NCBI RefSeq assembly: GCF_902729405.1
Contig: NZ_LR746496.1
Location: 992,001 to 1,056,000 of the forward strand
Direction: 5' to 3'
DNA length: 64,000 bases
From: Acididesulfobacillus acetoxydans
Lineage (GTDB): Bacteria; Bacillota; Desulfitobacteriia; Desulfitobacteriales; Desulfitobacteriaceae
Shown here: positions 53,693 through 61,769 of the stretch, piece by piece
How positions within the stretch are numbered: position 1 is the first letter of the stretch
Layout of the letters: each line of letters begins with the position of its first letter
Translations under genes and position numbers: made by a program
The notes under the pieces: model-generated
What the model was told of the DNA's origin: nothing
Database searches by the model: none
The model's input: the letters and a program-made list of their open reading frames with translations, nothing else

Positions 53693-53725
53693 AGCGTTGC
53701 AACTAAAAAGTCGGGTTGCAACGCT
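53693..53725. repeat. Perfect 11-bp inverted repeat in the accessory-region spacer
   Basis: AGCGTTGCAAC (53693-53703) and GTTGCAACGCT (53715-53725) are separated by 11 bases, and TGTTGCAACG repeats the arm once more. It lies in a 437-base stretch (53333-53769) in which I see no gene. There is no T-run, so an operator or element end is as likely as a terminator. Confidence 0.55.
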
Positions 53726-53769
53726 GTTGCAACGTTCACCCCAAAAGCGCCTTCTGCTACATAAACCAA

Positions 53770-53795
53770 AAGCACCGCAAACCCTTGCGGTGCTT
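53770..53795 (-). terminator. Terminator after tRNA-Thr
   Basis: AAGCACCGCAA and TTGCGGTGCTT form a perfect 11-bp stem. On the minus strand the hairpin is followed by TTGGTTTAT, downstream of the tRNA. Confidence 0.8.
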
Positions 53796-53804
53796 GATTT
53801 CTTA

Positions 53805-53879
53805 TGGAGCCGATGGTCAGAATCGAACTGACGACCTGCTCATTACGAGTGAGCTGCTCTACCGCTGAGCCACATCGGC
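53805..53879 (-). tRNA. tRNA-Thr (anticodon CGT)
   Basis: Read on the minus strand: acceptor stem GCCGATG pairs with CATCGGC, the D arm contains GCTCAGCGGTAGAGC, and the anticodon stem GCTCA/TGAGC carries the loop CTCGTAA, giving anticodon CGT (reads ACG). The T arm has GTTCGATTC, and CCA is encoded at the 3' end. The 75-base length and cloverleaf are normal. It borders the decaying accessory patch, a usual site for integration. Confidence 0.95.
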
Positions 53880-53979
53880 GTTTACCGGACGAATGTTATT
53901 TTACTTCATTTTCCGGTCCTCGTCAACCATCGGATTTGTGAACTATAACTATAATGCCCGGAACCGTGAGCGCCCGTTC

Positions 53980-54198
53980 CTAACTGTCTTTATCTTTTTT
54001 CTTGGGGGGTTTAGACGGATTCTTCGAGGACCTGTCGCTTATATCCGGATCAGGGAAATCCCGCATCGCCACATTCAGTTCACTTTCGACCAACGCCCTA
54101 CGAAACCACTCCTCTACTTTGAGATTTAGGGAAGAACAGGCTTTCTGAAACCTGCGCTTTTCCTCGGGAGTAACTGGAAAGCATAAGAATTCCTCCAT
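53980..54198 (-). CDS. Small basic-acidic protein, 72 residues, hypothetical
   Basis: The product begins MEEFLCFPVTPEEKRRFQKA, has a helix LNLKVEEWFRRALVESEL, and ends in a Lys/Pro/Ser-rich tail (SSKNPSKPPKKKDKDS). The first 45 residues look like a short strand followed by two helices, as in ribbon-helix-helix or Arc-like small DNA-binding proteins, but this is a guess. ATG 54198 is chosen because GGAGGTGATC, a near-perfect anti-SD sequence, lies just before it; that RBS overlaps the alternative ATG at 54213. Confidence 0.6.
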   Translation of the reverse strand: MEEFLCFPVTPEEKRRFQKACSSLNLKVEEWFRRALVESELNVAMRDFPDPDISDRSSKNPSKPPKKKDKDS

Positions 54199-54467
54199 AA
54201 CGATCACCTCCATACTAATTAATTAGGCAAAAAACCGTAAAATCCTTCTTGGAAATTTTTAAGAGCGAGATTGTTCAGGGATTTGGCTGGACGGGGCATA
54301 ATATCCGCCCGTTTGTGGTACCACTAACATGATTACGGAAGCCGGGGACGTCCGACGGCAGGAACGAAATCCCGAGGGAGCCGGGAGGGGATAAGGATTG
54401 AGCAGGGTCTGGGGGGTGGATACCTCTATACGCTATGCGGGGTAGACTCAGATAGGGGGTGGACTCA

Positions 54468-55658
54468 ATGTCTTCGCTGGTCCTGAGGGACGCTTTGGTG
54501 GTAGATGTCACTTCCGGACGAATTGAAGAGAAGGATATATGGGTCAGGGAAGGCAAGCTTGTGTCGGCCCCCGCTCCGGGGGAGACGGCGCCAGGGGGTA
54601 CCTATATAGACCTGGGAGGGGCTTATGTCCTGCCGGGGCTCATTGATTGCCACACCCATTTGGGAATTATCGAGGAAGCCACCGGAAAAATAGGGGTTGA
54701 CAATAACGAGATATCGAACCCGGTTACTCCCGGGCTAAGAGGCATCGACGCGGTGAATCCGGTCGACATCGCGTTTCAGGACGCGGTCAAATCCGGGATA
54801 ACGACAGTGATGAGCGGGCCGGGGAGTGACAATGTCGTGGGCGGTCAGAGTTTGGCCCTCAAGACTTATGGGACGATCATTGACAAAATGCTTTTACGCC
54901 ATCCGGTTGGGCTAAAGATCGCTTTGGGGGAAAATCCCATTACTACTTACGGACAGGACAAAAGATGCCCTGTAACCCGGATGGCTACGGCGGCCTTGGT
55001 ACGTGAACTCTTTCTCCGCACTCAGGATTACATGGAGCTAAAAGCGAGAGGGAGGATCAGAAGACGCGAGATGCAGCTCGAGGCTGTCATTCCGGTATTG
55101 ACCGGAGAAATTTCTTTAAGGGCGCATGCTCACCGGGCAGACGATATAGTAACGGCGATCCGCATCGCCGAAGAGTTCGGTATTAAAAAGCTGGTCATTG
55201 AACACGGCACAGAGGCGGACATCGTCAAAGAGTACTTGAAAGAAAGGAATATCCCGGTGGCTTTCGGACCGATGCTGACACCCCGTATCAAAATGGAACT
55301 GCGCAAGCGCAACTACGGTTCCGTAGTGAGATTGGCGGAAGCAGGCATCAAGGTCGCACTTATTACGGACCATCCTTATAACTCGATCGACCAGCTAAGG
55401 ACTATCGCGGCTTTGGCCGTTGCGGAGGGACTATCTCCCCTCGAGGCGATGAGGAGTGTGACCATACACCCGGCGGAAATCCTGGAGTGTGATCACAGGG
55501 TGGGAAAAATTGAACCCGGTCTGGACGCGGACCTGGTTGTCTTTGACGGGCCTCCCCTGGATATTAACTCAAAGGTGCTCCTGACAATGATCGACGGGAC
55601 CATTGTCTATCGCAAGCCGGTGAACAGCACAGGTGCGCGGCACGAAACAGCCCGCTGA
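54468..55658 (+). CDS. Amidohydrolase family protein (imidazolonepropionase-related, COG1228)
   Basis: A 396-residue TIM-barrel metal hydrolase. The metal motif LPGLIDCHTHLGI is at residues ~56-68. A Lys candidate, a second His pair (ISLRAHAHRADD), IEHGTEAD, and the distal Asp in ALITDHPYNS provide the remaining ligands. The C-terminal VGKIEPGLDADLVVFDG closes the composite beta-sandwich as in imidazolonepropionases, adenine deaminases and prolidase-like enzymes. ATG 54468 follows AGGGGGTGGACTCA; an upstream in-frame GTG at 54459 is within the RBS. The substrate cannot be decided. It is monocistronic. A remnant of the dispersed repeat (GGGGTAGACTCAG, 54438-54450) lies immediately before the RBS. 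Confidence 0.88.
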   Translation: MSSLVLRDALVVDVTSGRIEEKDIWVREGKLVSAPAPGETAPGGTYIDLGGAYVLPGLIDCHTHLGIIEEATGKIGVDNNEISNPVTPGLRGIDAVNPVDIAFQDAVKSGITTVMSGPGSDNVVGGQSLALKTYGTIIDKMLLRHPVGLKIALGENPITTYGQDKRCPVTRMATAALVRELFLRTQDYMELKARGRIRRREMQLEAVIPVLTGEISLRAHAHRADDIVTAIRIAEEFGIKKLVIEHGTEADIVKEYLKERNIPVAFGPMLTPRIKMELRKRNYGSVVRLAEAGIKVALITDHPYNSIDQLRTIAALAVAEGLSPLEAMRSVTIHPAEILECDHRVGKIEPGLDADLVVFDGPPLDINSKVLLTMIDGTIVYRKPVNSTGARHETAR

Positions 55659-55740
55659 ACCGGTTGTGCGGATGACAGTAGGGTAAAGGGCTGTCGGTGT
55701 CCGGTCGTTCGACTCGACCCCCGTAGAAAGCCTAATCTAA

Positions 55741-55828
55741 TCGTAAGATTCCCACTTGTGCAAGTGGGAGTGGTTCCCCATACTCTGCTTCGGTGGGGGC
55801 GGACTCAGCCTTTGGCCGTCATTGGATA
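55741..55828 (+). repeat. Dispersed hairpin element, 5' half copy
   Basis: TCGTAAGATTCCCACTTGTG begins the element, with arms CCCACTT/AAGTGGG; then TTCCCCATACTCTGCTTCGGTGGGGGCGGACTCAGCC and the start of the GGCCGTCATTG part. The terminal box is lost. The remaining sequence to 56105 has no feature I can name. Confidence 0.75.
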
Positions 55829-56105
55829 CTGTAATTATCTTTGCTCCAATACGAATAAAAAGGCCGGGGGCGGAGGCCCCTGACCGGATTGCGGCACTCG
55901 ACAGAGGATCGAGAGCAGTGGGTGGCTTCGCGGCCCACACATAGAGGCTGAAGAATCGAGAAGTCAGAAATGCCGCAACTCACTAAGAGAATATGAGGTT
56001 AGGATTTGTCTCGTGACAGGGTTCGGGTGCGCCAATAGTTGGAAGTACTGCAATCCCAAGGTTGAAGGTTCGCATTCTTATTTAGCGTGAAGCATGCAAA
56101 TGGCT

Positions 56106-56375
56106 TTACGACGTCAGGCTTTGGGATTCCGTCAGGTCCTGTTTCAGCAGATCCAAAGGAGCAAGGTTTGGTTGGGCATACCAGCCTTTGTTTACGGCGA
56201 TGTCGGCTAATCTGAAGTGGCGGTCGACAGAGGCATTCAGCACATTGATCAGGGTTTCGCGCAGGAGCGGATTGGTGGATTCGGCCAGCGCCATGGTCAA
56301 CGAATGCAAGGCGAGCTTTGAGTCCTTCAACATATCCAGCGCATAATCCTTGTCCATCATGGGCGTATTCGGCAT
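56106..56375 (-). CDS. CotF-like spore coat protein, C-terminal-half type (copy 1)
   Basis: An 89-residue helical protein. The motif DKDYALDMLKDSKLALHSLTMALAES, the middle LRETLINVLNASVDRHFRLADIAVNKGWY and the end PLDLLKQDL match the second half of the coat F domain (PF07875). ATG 56375 follows AGTAGGGGGTAAACACA. It lies 12 bases after its N-half partner at 56388. The protein next door at 56606 is its paralogue (CALDML..., HFRLSDLCINNDWYEPNLSP). Likely made in the mother cell late in sporulation and placed in the coat. Confidence 0.85.
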   Translation of the reverse strand: MPNTPMMDKDYALDMLKDSKLALHSLTMALAESTNPLLRETLINVLNASVDRHFRLADIAVNKGWYAQPNLAPLDLLKQDLTESQSLTS

Positions 56376-56387
56376 TGTGTTTACCCC

Positions 56388-56600
56388 CTACTGGATGATC
56401 TGATTGGAATTTACGAACTGTTGGATGTCCCGTATTTGCTGCTTTTTGGCATTGACCGTGTCCTGGACAAAAGCGGAGAGTTCCTGATCCTGAATGGCGC
56501 TCAAACCGGACTCCATTTTTTTGGTGCAAATCATCTCTGAACCCAAGATTTCGTGAAGCTCCAATATTTCATGGGGCGCCAGTGTTGACTGCTGTCTCAC
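56388..56600 (-). CDS. CotF-like spore coat protein, N-terminal-half type (copy 1)
   Basis: A 70-residue helical protein that starts with LAPHEILELHEILGSEMICTKKM. This is the first helix pair of coat F proteins (TxHExLELHE). It continues SAIQDQELSAFVQDTVNAKKQQIRDIQQFV. It pairs with the C-half gene 12 bases downstream; together they would equal one ~160-residue CotF. ATG 56600 is 5 bases after the previous stop, so all four genes are one transcript. Confidence 0.82.
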   Translation of the reverse strand: MRQQSTLAPHEILELHEILGSEMICTKKMESGLSAIQDQELSAFVQDTVNAKKQQIRDIQQFVNSNQIIQ

Positions 56601-56605
56601 TTCTT

Positions 56606-56914
56606 TTAGCCTCCCTGATGTTGATGAGTCAGATGGGTCGAATTCGTGTAATCCCTTTTTAACTGTTCTGCGGGACTTAGGTTGGGCTCATACCAATCAT
56701 TATTGATGCAGAGGTCGCTGAGGCGAAAGTGCATTTTAAGGGCTGCGGTTAAGTCGTTTTTTAAAATCTGCCTCAATTCCGGAGTGCCGGCTTCCGCAAT
56801 GGCGCCGGCCAAAGCCCCTAACGCGCACTTGGAGTCTTTGAGCATATCAAGCGCGACATCCGAATCCGTGAATTTTGTGCCTTCGTCGCCGAAGAGTTCA
56901 TTAAACCAACCCAT
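56606..56914 (-). CDS. CotF-like spore coat protein, C-terminal-half type (copy 2)
   Basis: A 102-residue protein with FTDSDVALDMLKDSKCALGALAGAIAEA, LRQILKNDLTAALKMHFRLSDL and AEQLKRDY. It is a clear paralogue of the product at 56106 (shared ALDMLKDSK and HFRL.D.). A short extra N-terminus, MGWFNELFGDEG, is not in the other copy. GATAAGGGGGCAAAATT is its RBS. It is second in the four-gene operon. Confidence 0.85.
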   Translation of the reverse strand: MGWFNELFGDEGTKFTDSDVALDMLKDSKCALGALAGAIAEAGTPELRQILKNDLTAALKMHFRLSDLCINNDWYEPNLSPAEQLKRDYTNSTHLTHQHQGG

Positions 56915-56931
56915 AATTTTGCCCCCTTATC

Positions 56932-57153
56932 TTACTGCATTGTGTCCGGGGAGCGTTTGTCCAAGAAGTCCTGGATTTCCCGGATCTCCACGGTTTTCCG
57001 GTCGATGGCATCATCGATAAAACCGGTTAAGGCTGAATTGCGAACGCTTGTCTTGCTGACATTGAGCTTTTTCAACATGGTAATCCTATTTCCCAAGAGC
57101 TCGTGCAGTTCAAGTGTCTCATGAGGTGTGAGGCGAAATTCTGTTTCCGGCAC
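56932..57153 (-). CDS. CotF-like spore coat protein, N-terminal-half type (copy 2)
   Basis: A ~73-residue protein that starts PETEFRLTPHETLELHELLGNRI and continues to EIREIQDFLDKRSPD. It is a paralogue of the protein at 56388 and the first gene of the four-gene coat operon. GTG 57153 is chosen because AAGGAGG is 9 bases upstream; a TTG at 57159 would be only 3 bases from it. Confidence 0.82.
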   Translation of the reverse strand: MPETEFRLTPHETLELHELLGNRITMLKKLNVSKTSVRNSALTGFIDDAIDRKTVEIREIQDFLDKRSPDTMQ

Positions 57154-57381
57154 AGGCAAGGACCTCCTTCGGTATTGCTGAAATTAGTATGCAGAATGGC
57201 GTAAGAATTATTCACGGCACCAGCGAATGACTGGCTTTTTACCCGCCGCGCACCGGCCGAGGGCAGGATCTGGCCCCTTCGTGTCGAATCTCTAGGAAAA
57301 TACGGACCGGAGACAGATAGAGGCGCAAATTCTCGGCACTGTGGCCGGTATACTTTGGGTACGATTAAAGAGGGGGATGAA

Positions 57382-58083
57382 TTGTCAGTGCCTACTAAGG
57401 AACCAAGGCCGGCCATGTACGCGCAAAGCGTAACTTGTCCGCTCTGCGACCATCGATTTAAAACAATGAAGGTGCGTTCCCGCCGCGCGACCCCACAGAC
57501 TATCGACAGTGATTTTTGCCCACATTACGAAGCGGGGGGTTTGAACCCAAATCATTATCATATCAGCGTTTGCCCCGAGTGCGGGTTTGCTTTCAGCCAA
57601 GATTTCACGGACGATTTCCCGCCGCAAGCCAAGGAAGAAATCAGAAAACAGATCAGCGCTAAATGGGAGCGCCGCGATTTTGGTCGGATAAGGGACCTCA
57701 AACAAGTGATTGAGTCCTACAAGCTGGCGATCTATTCCGCGGCCCTTAAAGGTGAAAAGCATGCGATTCAAGGGGAGATCTGTCTGCGCCTGGCTTGGCT
57801 CTACCGGGAGGAGAGGAGTGAGGAGGAGGTAAGGTTCTTGCGTTTAGCTTTGGCGCAACTGGAGGATTCTTACAGGCACTCTGATTTTGGCGGAACGCCT
57901 CTGTCGGAAATGAAGGTTTTGTATTTGGCGGGGGAACTGCACCGCCGTTTGGGGCAATATCCGCAAGCCATAGCCTATTTTGCCAAAATCGCCGAGCATC
58001 CCAATCGTTCCCATGAGAGGGGAATCCTGAATTTGGCTCGTCAGCAGTGGAGAGCTACCGCCGAGGCTAACAGGGCCCAATAG
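57382..58083 (+). CDS. DUF2225 family protein
   Basis: A 233-residue soluble protein. The N-terminal zinc-binding part has SVTCPLCDHRFKTMKVR and, ~55 residues later, SVCPECGFAFSQ. The rest is a helical tetratricopeptide-like region (AIQGEICLRLAWLYREERS, VLYLAGELHRRLGQYPQAIAYF). This equals DUF2225 (PF09986), common in Firmicutes and spirochaetes, with unknown role. The start is TTG 57382 or GTG 57388 behind AGAGGGGGAT; the TTG at 57355 is rejected. It is divergent from the coat operon. Confidence 0.85.
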   Translation: MSVPTKEPRPAMYAQSVTCPLCDHRFKTMKVRSRRATPQTIDSDFCPHYEAGGLNPNHYHISVCPECGFAFSQDFTDDFPPQAKEEIRKQISAKWERRDFGRIRDLKQVIESYKLAIYSAALKGEKHAIQGEICLRLAWLYREERSEEEVRFLRLALAQLEDSYRHSDFGGTPLSEMKVLYLAGELHRRLGQYPQAIAYFAKIAEHPNRSHERGILNLARQQWRATAEANRAQ

Positions 58084-58369
58084 GAATACCCCACGCGGTG
58101 TCTTTTGCCGATCCCGGGATGGAGAAATATACCGACAGGTCCCAGCAGGAACACTCCACACCCGCTGCCGGCAACATCGCCAGGGCGGCCGTTGTGACAA
58201 GAGGATCCGATGGAGACACTTTTACCCGGCGTGATAGCCATTGCTCAAAAGCACGCTAAAAATTTGTTTAAGGCCCTTTGCATCCCGCTGGATATAAACC
58301 TGAAAACATTGTATACTAACCCGGTAGGGGGGGTTACTATTCTGAGTTGAGAAAAAGGAGGAAAAAGTT

Positions 58370-58747
58370 ATGCCAACTGTGAGAGCTATTCCCGACGCGG
58401 AAGCCACTCCGGAGGTCCGGCAGATGTTTGCCCAACTCAAGGAGCAGTTAGGGGATGTTCCGCTTCCCATGCGCGCCATGGCCAATCATCCCGCTTACTT
58501 GAAGATGGTTCTGGGGAAAATGCAAACCGTCATGGGGTCCGAGGTATTGGATCAAAAGACGAAATTAGCGGTTGCCTTCGCCGTATCCGTCCTCAACAAT
58601 TGTGAGATGTGCATTACCCAATACGGCAATCAACTGCATGAAGCGGGCTTCACGGATGAACAAATCGTGGAGATTGCAGCCGTAATTGACCTTGTGGGTT
58701 CCATGAATCATTTCAATAACGGCATGCTGATTAAACCCGGGAAATAG
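58370..58747 (+). CDS. Carboxymuconolactone decarboxylase / AhpD-like family protein
   Basis: A 125-residue helical protein. The AhpD-type active-site pair lies in LNNCEMCITQYGNQLHEAGF (CxxC with a following His). The N-terminal VRAIPDAEATPEVRQMFAQL is typical of CMD proteins, which make hexamers or trimers with alkylhydroperoxidase-type dithiol activity. GAGAAAAAGGAGGAAAAAGTT is a strong RBS. It has its own terminator at 58790. An antioxidant or thiol-reductase role fits the rubrerythrin-bearing genome, but no substrate is shown. Confidence 0.9.
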   Translation: MPTVRAIPDAEATPEVRQMFAQLKEQLGDVPLPMRAMANHPAYLKMVLGKMQTVMGSEVLDQKTKLAVAFAVSVLNNCEMCITQYGNQLHEAGFTDEQIVEIAAVIDLVGSMNHFNNGMLIKPGK

Positions 58748-58789
58748 GCTCCATCCGGAAGCAATCCTTCCAGTCCGGCCGGCGAAGAA

Positions 58790-58822
58790 AAGAACCGCGC
58801 ACCTTTGCCGGTTCTTTTTTTG
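58790..58822 (+). terminator. Terminator after the CMD gene
   Basis: AAGAACCG (58790-58797) pairs with CGGTTCTT (58809-58816), followed by a T-run. Confidence 0.9.
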
Positions 58823-58983
58823 TCCTGCCGCAAAGATAAAGCTTACGCGGGATGGGAAAACTTGCGTCAGCCCTGATTTATCCGATGACTCAAACCCTGA
58901 TTTAACCTAAGCCCTGATTCAACCGGAAGCTCGCTTGACGATCAAGGCACCGGCTCAGTTTTCTTGACCGCAGTTTGCGTGCT

Positions 58984-59054
58984 CAAAAAAAGAACTCCCG
59001 CGTCCGGGAGTTTAAAGAGTGTTGCGCAATTGCCTTAATTCCAAAGGTGCTTTT
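58984..59054 (-). ncRNA. Candidate small RNA A (paralogue of B)
   Basis: On the minus strand a promoter, TTGACC (59089-59084), 17 bases, TAAATT (59066-59061), is followed by about 70 bases ending in the terminator AACTCCCG-GACG-CGGGAGTT plus CTTTTTTT (59012-58985). There is no start codon with an RBS in between, so it should be an untranslated RNA. The shared parts with copy B are the promoter, the GCGCAA segment, TCTTT/TTTTT and the terminator. This is a prediction from sequence alone; no RNA family is recognised. Confidence 0.55.
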
Positions 59055-59214
59055 GAAATCAATTTACCATGAACAAGCCTCAGGGTCAATAGAAGAAAAT
59101 CCTGGAAAGAGAACCAATCGGGCGCCAGACTTCGCTGAAGGCGGATTTTCGGCCTAATTTGGTATATGTCAGAAATTTTGTCGGGGTGGGGCTCTTCCCG
59201 CAGATGATTAAGGT

Positions 59215-59284
59215 AAAAAAGTAATCCCCGCGTCCGGGGATCAAAAAAGATTGCGCTAATGTCGGAAAAACAAATTCTTTGTAT
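59215..59284 (-). ncRNA. Candidate small RNA B (paralogue of A)
   Basis: The promoter on the minus strand is TTGACC (59320-59315), 18 bases, TAAATT (59296-59291). The terminator is ATCCCCG-GACG-CGGGGAT followed by TACTTTTTT (59241-59215). The body contains TTAGCGCAATC, like ATTGCGCAAC in RNA A. It is placed 230 bases from A in the same orientation. No other gene is seen in 58823-59407. Confidence 0.55.
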
Positions 59285-59407
59285 AAAAGAAATTTACCAT
59301 GGAAGGCCATGGTTGGTCAATACATCTCGCGAGTAAATTTATGGTAGGGAACGATAAATTGAGCCAAACCCGACATTTACCGGGCGTGAAGCTCGGGGGA
59401 GACCGCC

Positions 59408-59788
59408 TTAAAGTTCTCTGAAGATCTCTTGAATCCAAGCGAGAAGAGGTTCGCCGTCCCAGTCCCCGGCGGCCGTAAGAATGGCTCTGACCTTGTCCCG
59501 GCCCGGGAGTGTCCGGTTCAGCGCGAAAAGTTCTTCAATATAGCGTATTCCGTTGGGTGTCAATTTTACCACGTCTAAGACAACCCCTAAAGGTATGGAT
59601 CTGTCTTCTCCCCAGATGAGGTGGGCGTTCTCTATGAACTCTTCGTCGAGGAGCTTTTTCAGCGCATAATTGAACACATCCCGGGAAAGTCCGAGAGCCT
59701 CGTGATCGAGGCGGGTAAACTCGGGAAGATCCTTTTGATATTCCGTATAGAGAGCCAAGAGGACCTTTTGTTTGCTGTCCGGTCGCAT
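59408..59788 (-). CDS. YjcQ family protein
   Basis: A 126-residue protein with a winged-helix-like fold: KQKVLLALYTEYQKDLPEFT, then LGLSRDVFNYALKKLLDEEFIEN, then VKLTPNGIRYIEELFAL. It matches the YjcQ family (PF09639) of prophage and chromosomal Firmicutes proteins. ATG 59788 follows TTAGGGGGGTAGAT; the frame upstream to 59854 is rejected. A DNA-binding role is inferred from the fold only. It reads toward the candidate small RNAs, which are on the same strand 124 bases downstream. Confidence 0.8.
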   Translation of the reverse strand: MRPDSKQKVLLALYTEYQKDLPEFTRLDHEALGLSRDVFNYALKKLLDEEFIENAHLIWGEDRSIPLGVVLDVVKLTPNGIRYIEELFALNRTLPGRDKVRAILTAAGDWDGEPLLAWIQEIFREL

Positions 59789-60102
59789 ATCTACCCCCCT
59801 AAGTACTCCTGCCGCCGTGCCTGTCTTTTTCCGGCTGAATGTCCTTAGCGCCAAATCTCAATCCCAACCCGGGCAAGCTTTAATTCGACGCGCCTGTCCG
59901 CTTTCCCTTCTTGGCAAAAGAGAAAGTAAGGGTTAGCAAAGTATCGGGCGAAGTTCAGGGCTCACGGGTACCGGGGTCAGCCGGCCCCAATCCGGCGGCT
60001 GTTTTCCATAGTCTCGGGCCTTACTCCTGCCGGGATCAGCCTTCTCAGAGCAGCGGTTTGCGCGGAAAGAAGATGACACGTTTACGCGAAGAGTATATGC
60101 GT
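59789..60102. other. Intergenic region without recognised features
   Basis: No gene, tRNA or known RNA is visible. A loose inverted repeat (CTTTCCCTTCTT...AAGAGAAAGTAAG near 59900-59930) is the only structure noted. Confidence 0.4.
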
Positions 60103-60366
60103 TCACTTTAGGAGTCTGAAAGATATCAACCGTTGCATCCACCCGGCCAGGGGGCCGGGGTTCCAACTTTGCAGGCCCACGATGACAGTGGCCAAAACCA
60201 GAAGGATGATCAGGCTGACCAAGGTTAAGGTCACCTTAGTGTATCTGATCCAGTCAAAGCCGGCCGGCGCCGGCTCGCACCACTGCATGGCAGGGATGGC
60301 ATCCTCTTCGGCCAAGGGATCCTTCCCTTCCTCATTGACTGTGCCGGGGGTATCTGTTTCACTCAA
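60103..60366 (-). CDS. Small single-pass membrane protein, hypothetical
   Basis: An 87-residue protein: an acidic N-terminal half (SETDTPGTVNEEGKDPLAEE, then PAMQWCEPAPAGFDW), one membrane helix (LTLVSLIILLVLATVIVGL) and a short tail. TTG 60366 is chosen because GGAAAGGAGGGGTTCACC is directly upstream; ATG codons farther up overlap that RBS. The family is not recognised. It is divergent from the U32-related gene at 60580. Confidence 0.55.
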   Translation of the reverse strand: MSETDTPGTVNEEGKDPLAEEDAIPAMQWCEPAPAGFDWIRYTKVTLTLVSLIILLVLATVIVGLQSWNPGPLAGWMQRLISFRLLK

Positions 60367-60579
60367 GGTGAACCCCTCCTTTCCGGTTGACATCATACCT
60401 ATTGTATTTATATTCAAGCAGCGAACGAATTGGCTGCTTTTTGACAGGCAAACAGGGAAAAGTCCGGTAACGGAGAAACCGCTTTCAAGCAGTCGGCATA
60501 AGATATTGCGAAGCCGCGGCGGGCCCGGCGAACTCGCCGGCCCTGATCGGCGGCTTGCACCGAAAGCGAGGTGTGGGCG

Positions 60580-61479
60580 GTGGAATGGGCTCTGGCTATA
60601 CCGCAGGGAATAAACCTGAAGCGGCTGGATGATCCGTGGGCTGAGAGTGCCTTGACGCCCGTGGCCCATGTGCGGGCGGTCATGGAAAAGGTGCTGGGTC
60701 CGGTGCGTTTTTCCCGTTTGTATTTTGGCCAAGAGTTTTGCGAGAAGGCCCTCCCGGCGGCTGGGGAACTGGAAGAGGTGCTGGCGGCGGCGCATGCTGC
60801 CGGTCTGGCCTTTACACTGGTGACCCCTTATGTGACGGAAACGGCGTTGGCCCGCAGCGAAGAACTTTTGGAGAGGCTGGTCCGGCTCGCTCCCCGAGCG
60901 GAAGTGGTGGTGAACGACTGGGGCCTCCTCTACCTGTTAAGCCGGAAATTCCCGACTTTGGTTCCGGTGTTGGGCCGACTTATGAACAAAATCCTGCGTG
61001 ACCCACGCCTGAGCGGTTACCGGCTGGGCAAAGGGGAAGTTTCAACTCCTTTTCAAATGAGTTACTTAGCCGGTCCGGCTATGCAAACTCTGCTTGAAGA
61101 ATTTAAAGTCAGGCGGATAGAGCTGGACTATCCCCCTCAAGGACTGGATCCGCATCTGCCGGATTGGGGCTACCGCTCCTCACTCTACGTGCCCCTGGCA
61201 GTGATCACGACGGGGCGAATTTGCCTGATGAATGCTTGGGGGATGGAGAAGGAGGAGAAATTTAAGACTTCCAGGCAAGCCTGCGACCGCAAATGCCGTT
61301 TCTACTGGCTGGAAATGTCCGATCCTTCCGGCCAGGTACGCAAGAGCAGGGATTGGCGTATTGTTCAAAAAGGGAACACAGTTTTTTATTTGCAGAGAGA
61401 GGATTTTTTGGCCAAAGGGTTGGAAGAGGCGGCAAGAACAGGTGTTAATCGCATTGTCTTCCAGCCGGAGCCGATTTAG
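60580..61479 (+). CDS. U32-related protein (UbiV-like partner)
   Basis: A 299-residue TIM-barrel-like protein. SRLYFGQEFCEKALPAA and VVVNDWGLLYLLSR resemble the barrel strands of U32 proteins. ITTGRICLMNAWGMEK with RQACDRKCRFYW gives three or four Cys residues in the positions where U32 family members (UbiU, UbiV, TrhP) hold a 4Fe-4S cluster. GTG 60580 follows GCGAGGTGTGGGCG. It precedes a full U32 protein gene on the same strand, so they may form a heterodimer like UbiU-UbiV. Family placement is by motif only. The substrate, possibly O2-independent hydroxylation or RNA modification, is unknown. Confidence 0.7.
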   Translation: MEWALAIPQGINLKRLDDPWAESALTPVAHVRAVMEKVLGPVRFSRLYFGQEFCEKALPAAGELEEVLAAAHAAGLAFTLVTPYVTETALARSEELLERLVRLAPRAEVVVNDWGLLYLLSRKFPTLVPVLGRLMNKILRDPRLSGYRLGKGEVSTPFQMSYLAGPAMQTLLEEFKVRRIELDYPPQGLDPHLPDWGYRSSLYVPLAVITTGRICLMNAWGMEKEEKFKTSRQACDRKCRFYWLEMSDPSGQVRKSRDWRIVQKGNTVFYLQREDFLAKGLEEAARTGVNRIVFQPEPI

Positions 61480-61769
61480 CAAGGGCCGGCCCCCAGCGGT
61501 GGGGGGCAATGATCTCGGTGCAATAGTCCTGTTGCGGGTGGTAACGGCTCCGGATACCTGCGGCGGGGAGATAGTGGTTACGGTGAAAAGATGAACGCTG
61601 CCTGCTTGACGGAAAAGAAATGGCGGCAGAGGGGACGGTTGGGCGATGAAATGACAGAGCTCAGGGGGCAAGGATAGTTGGGATAGGCGGCAGGGGGACG
61701 GTGGTTGCGGTGAAATCTGCGGATGGGGTACGGTGACTTTAAGGGGAACGGAGTAAAGGGGGAACTCAT

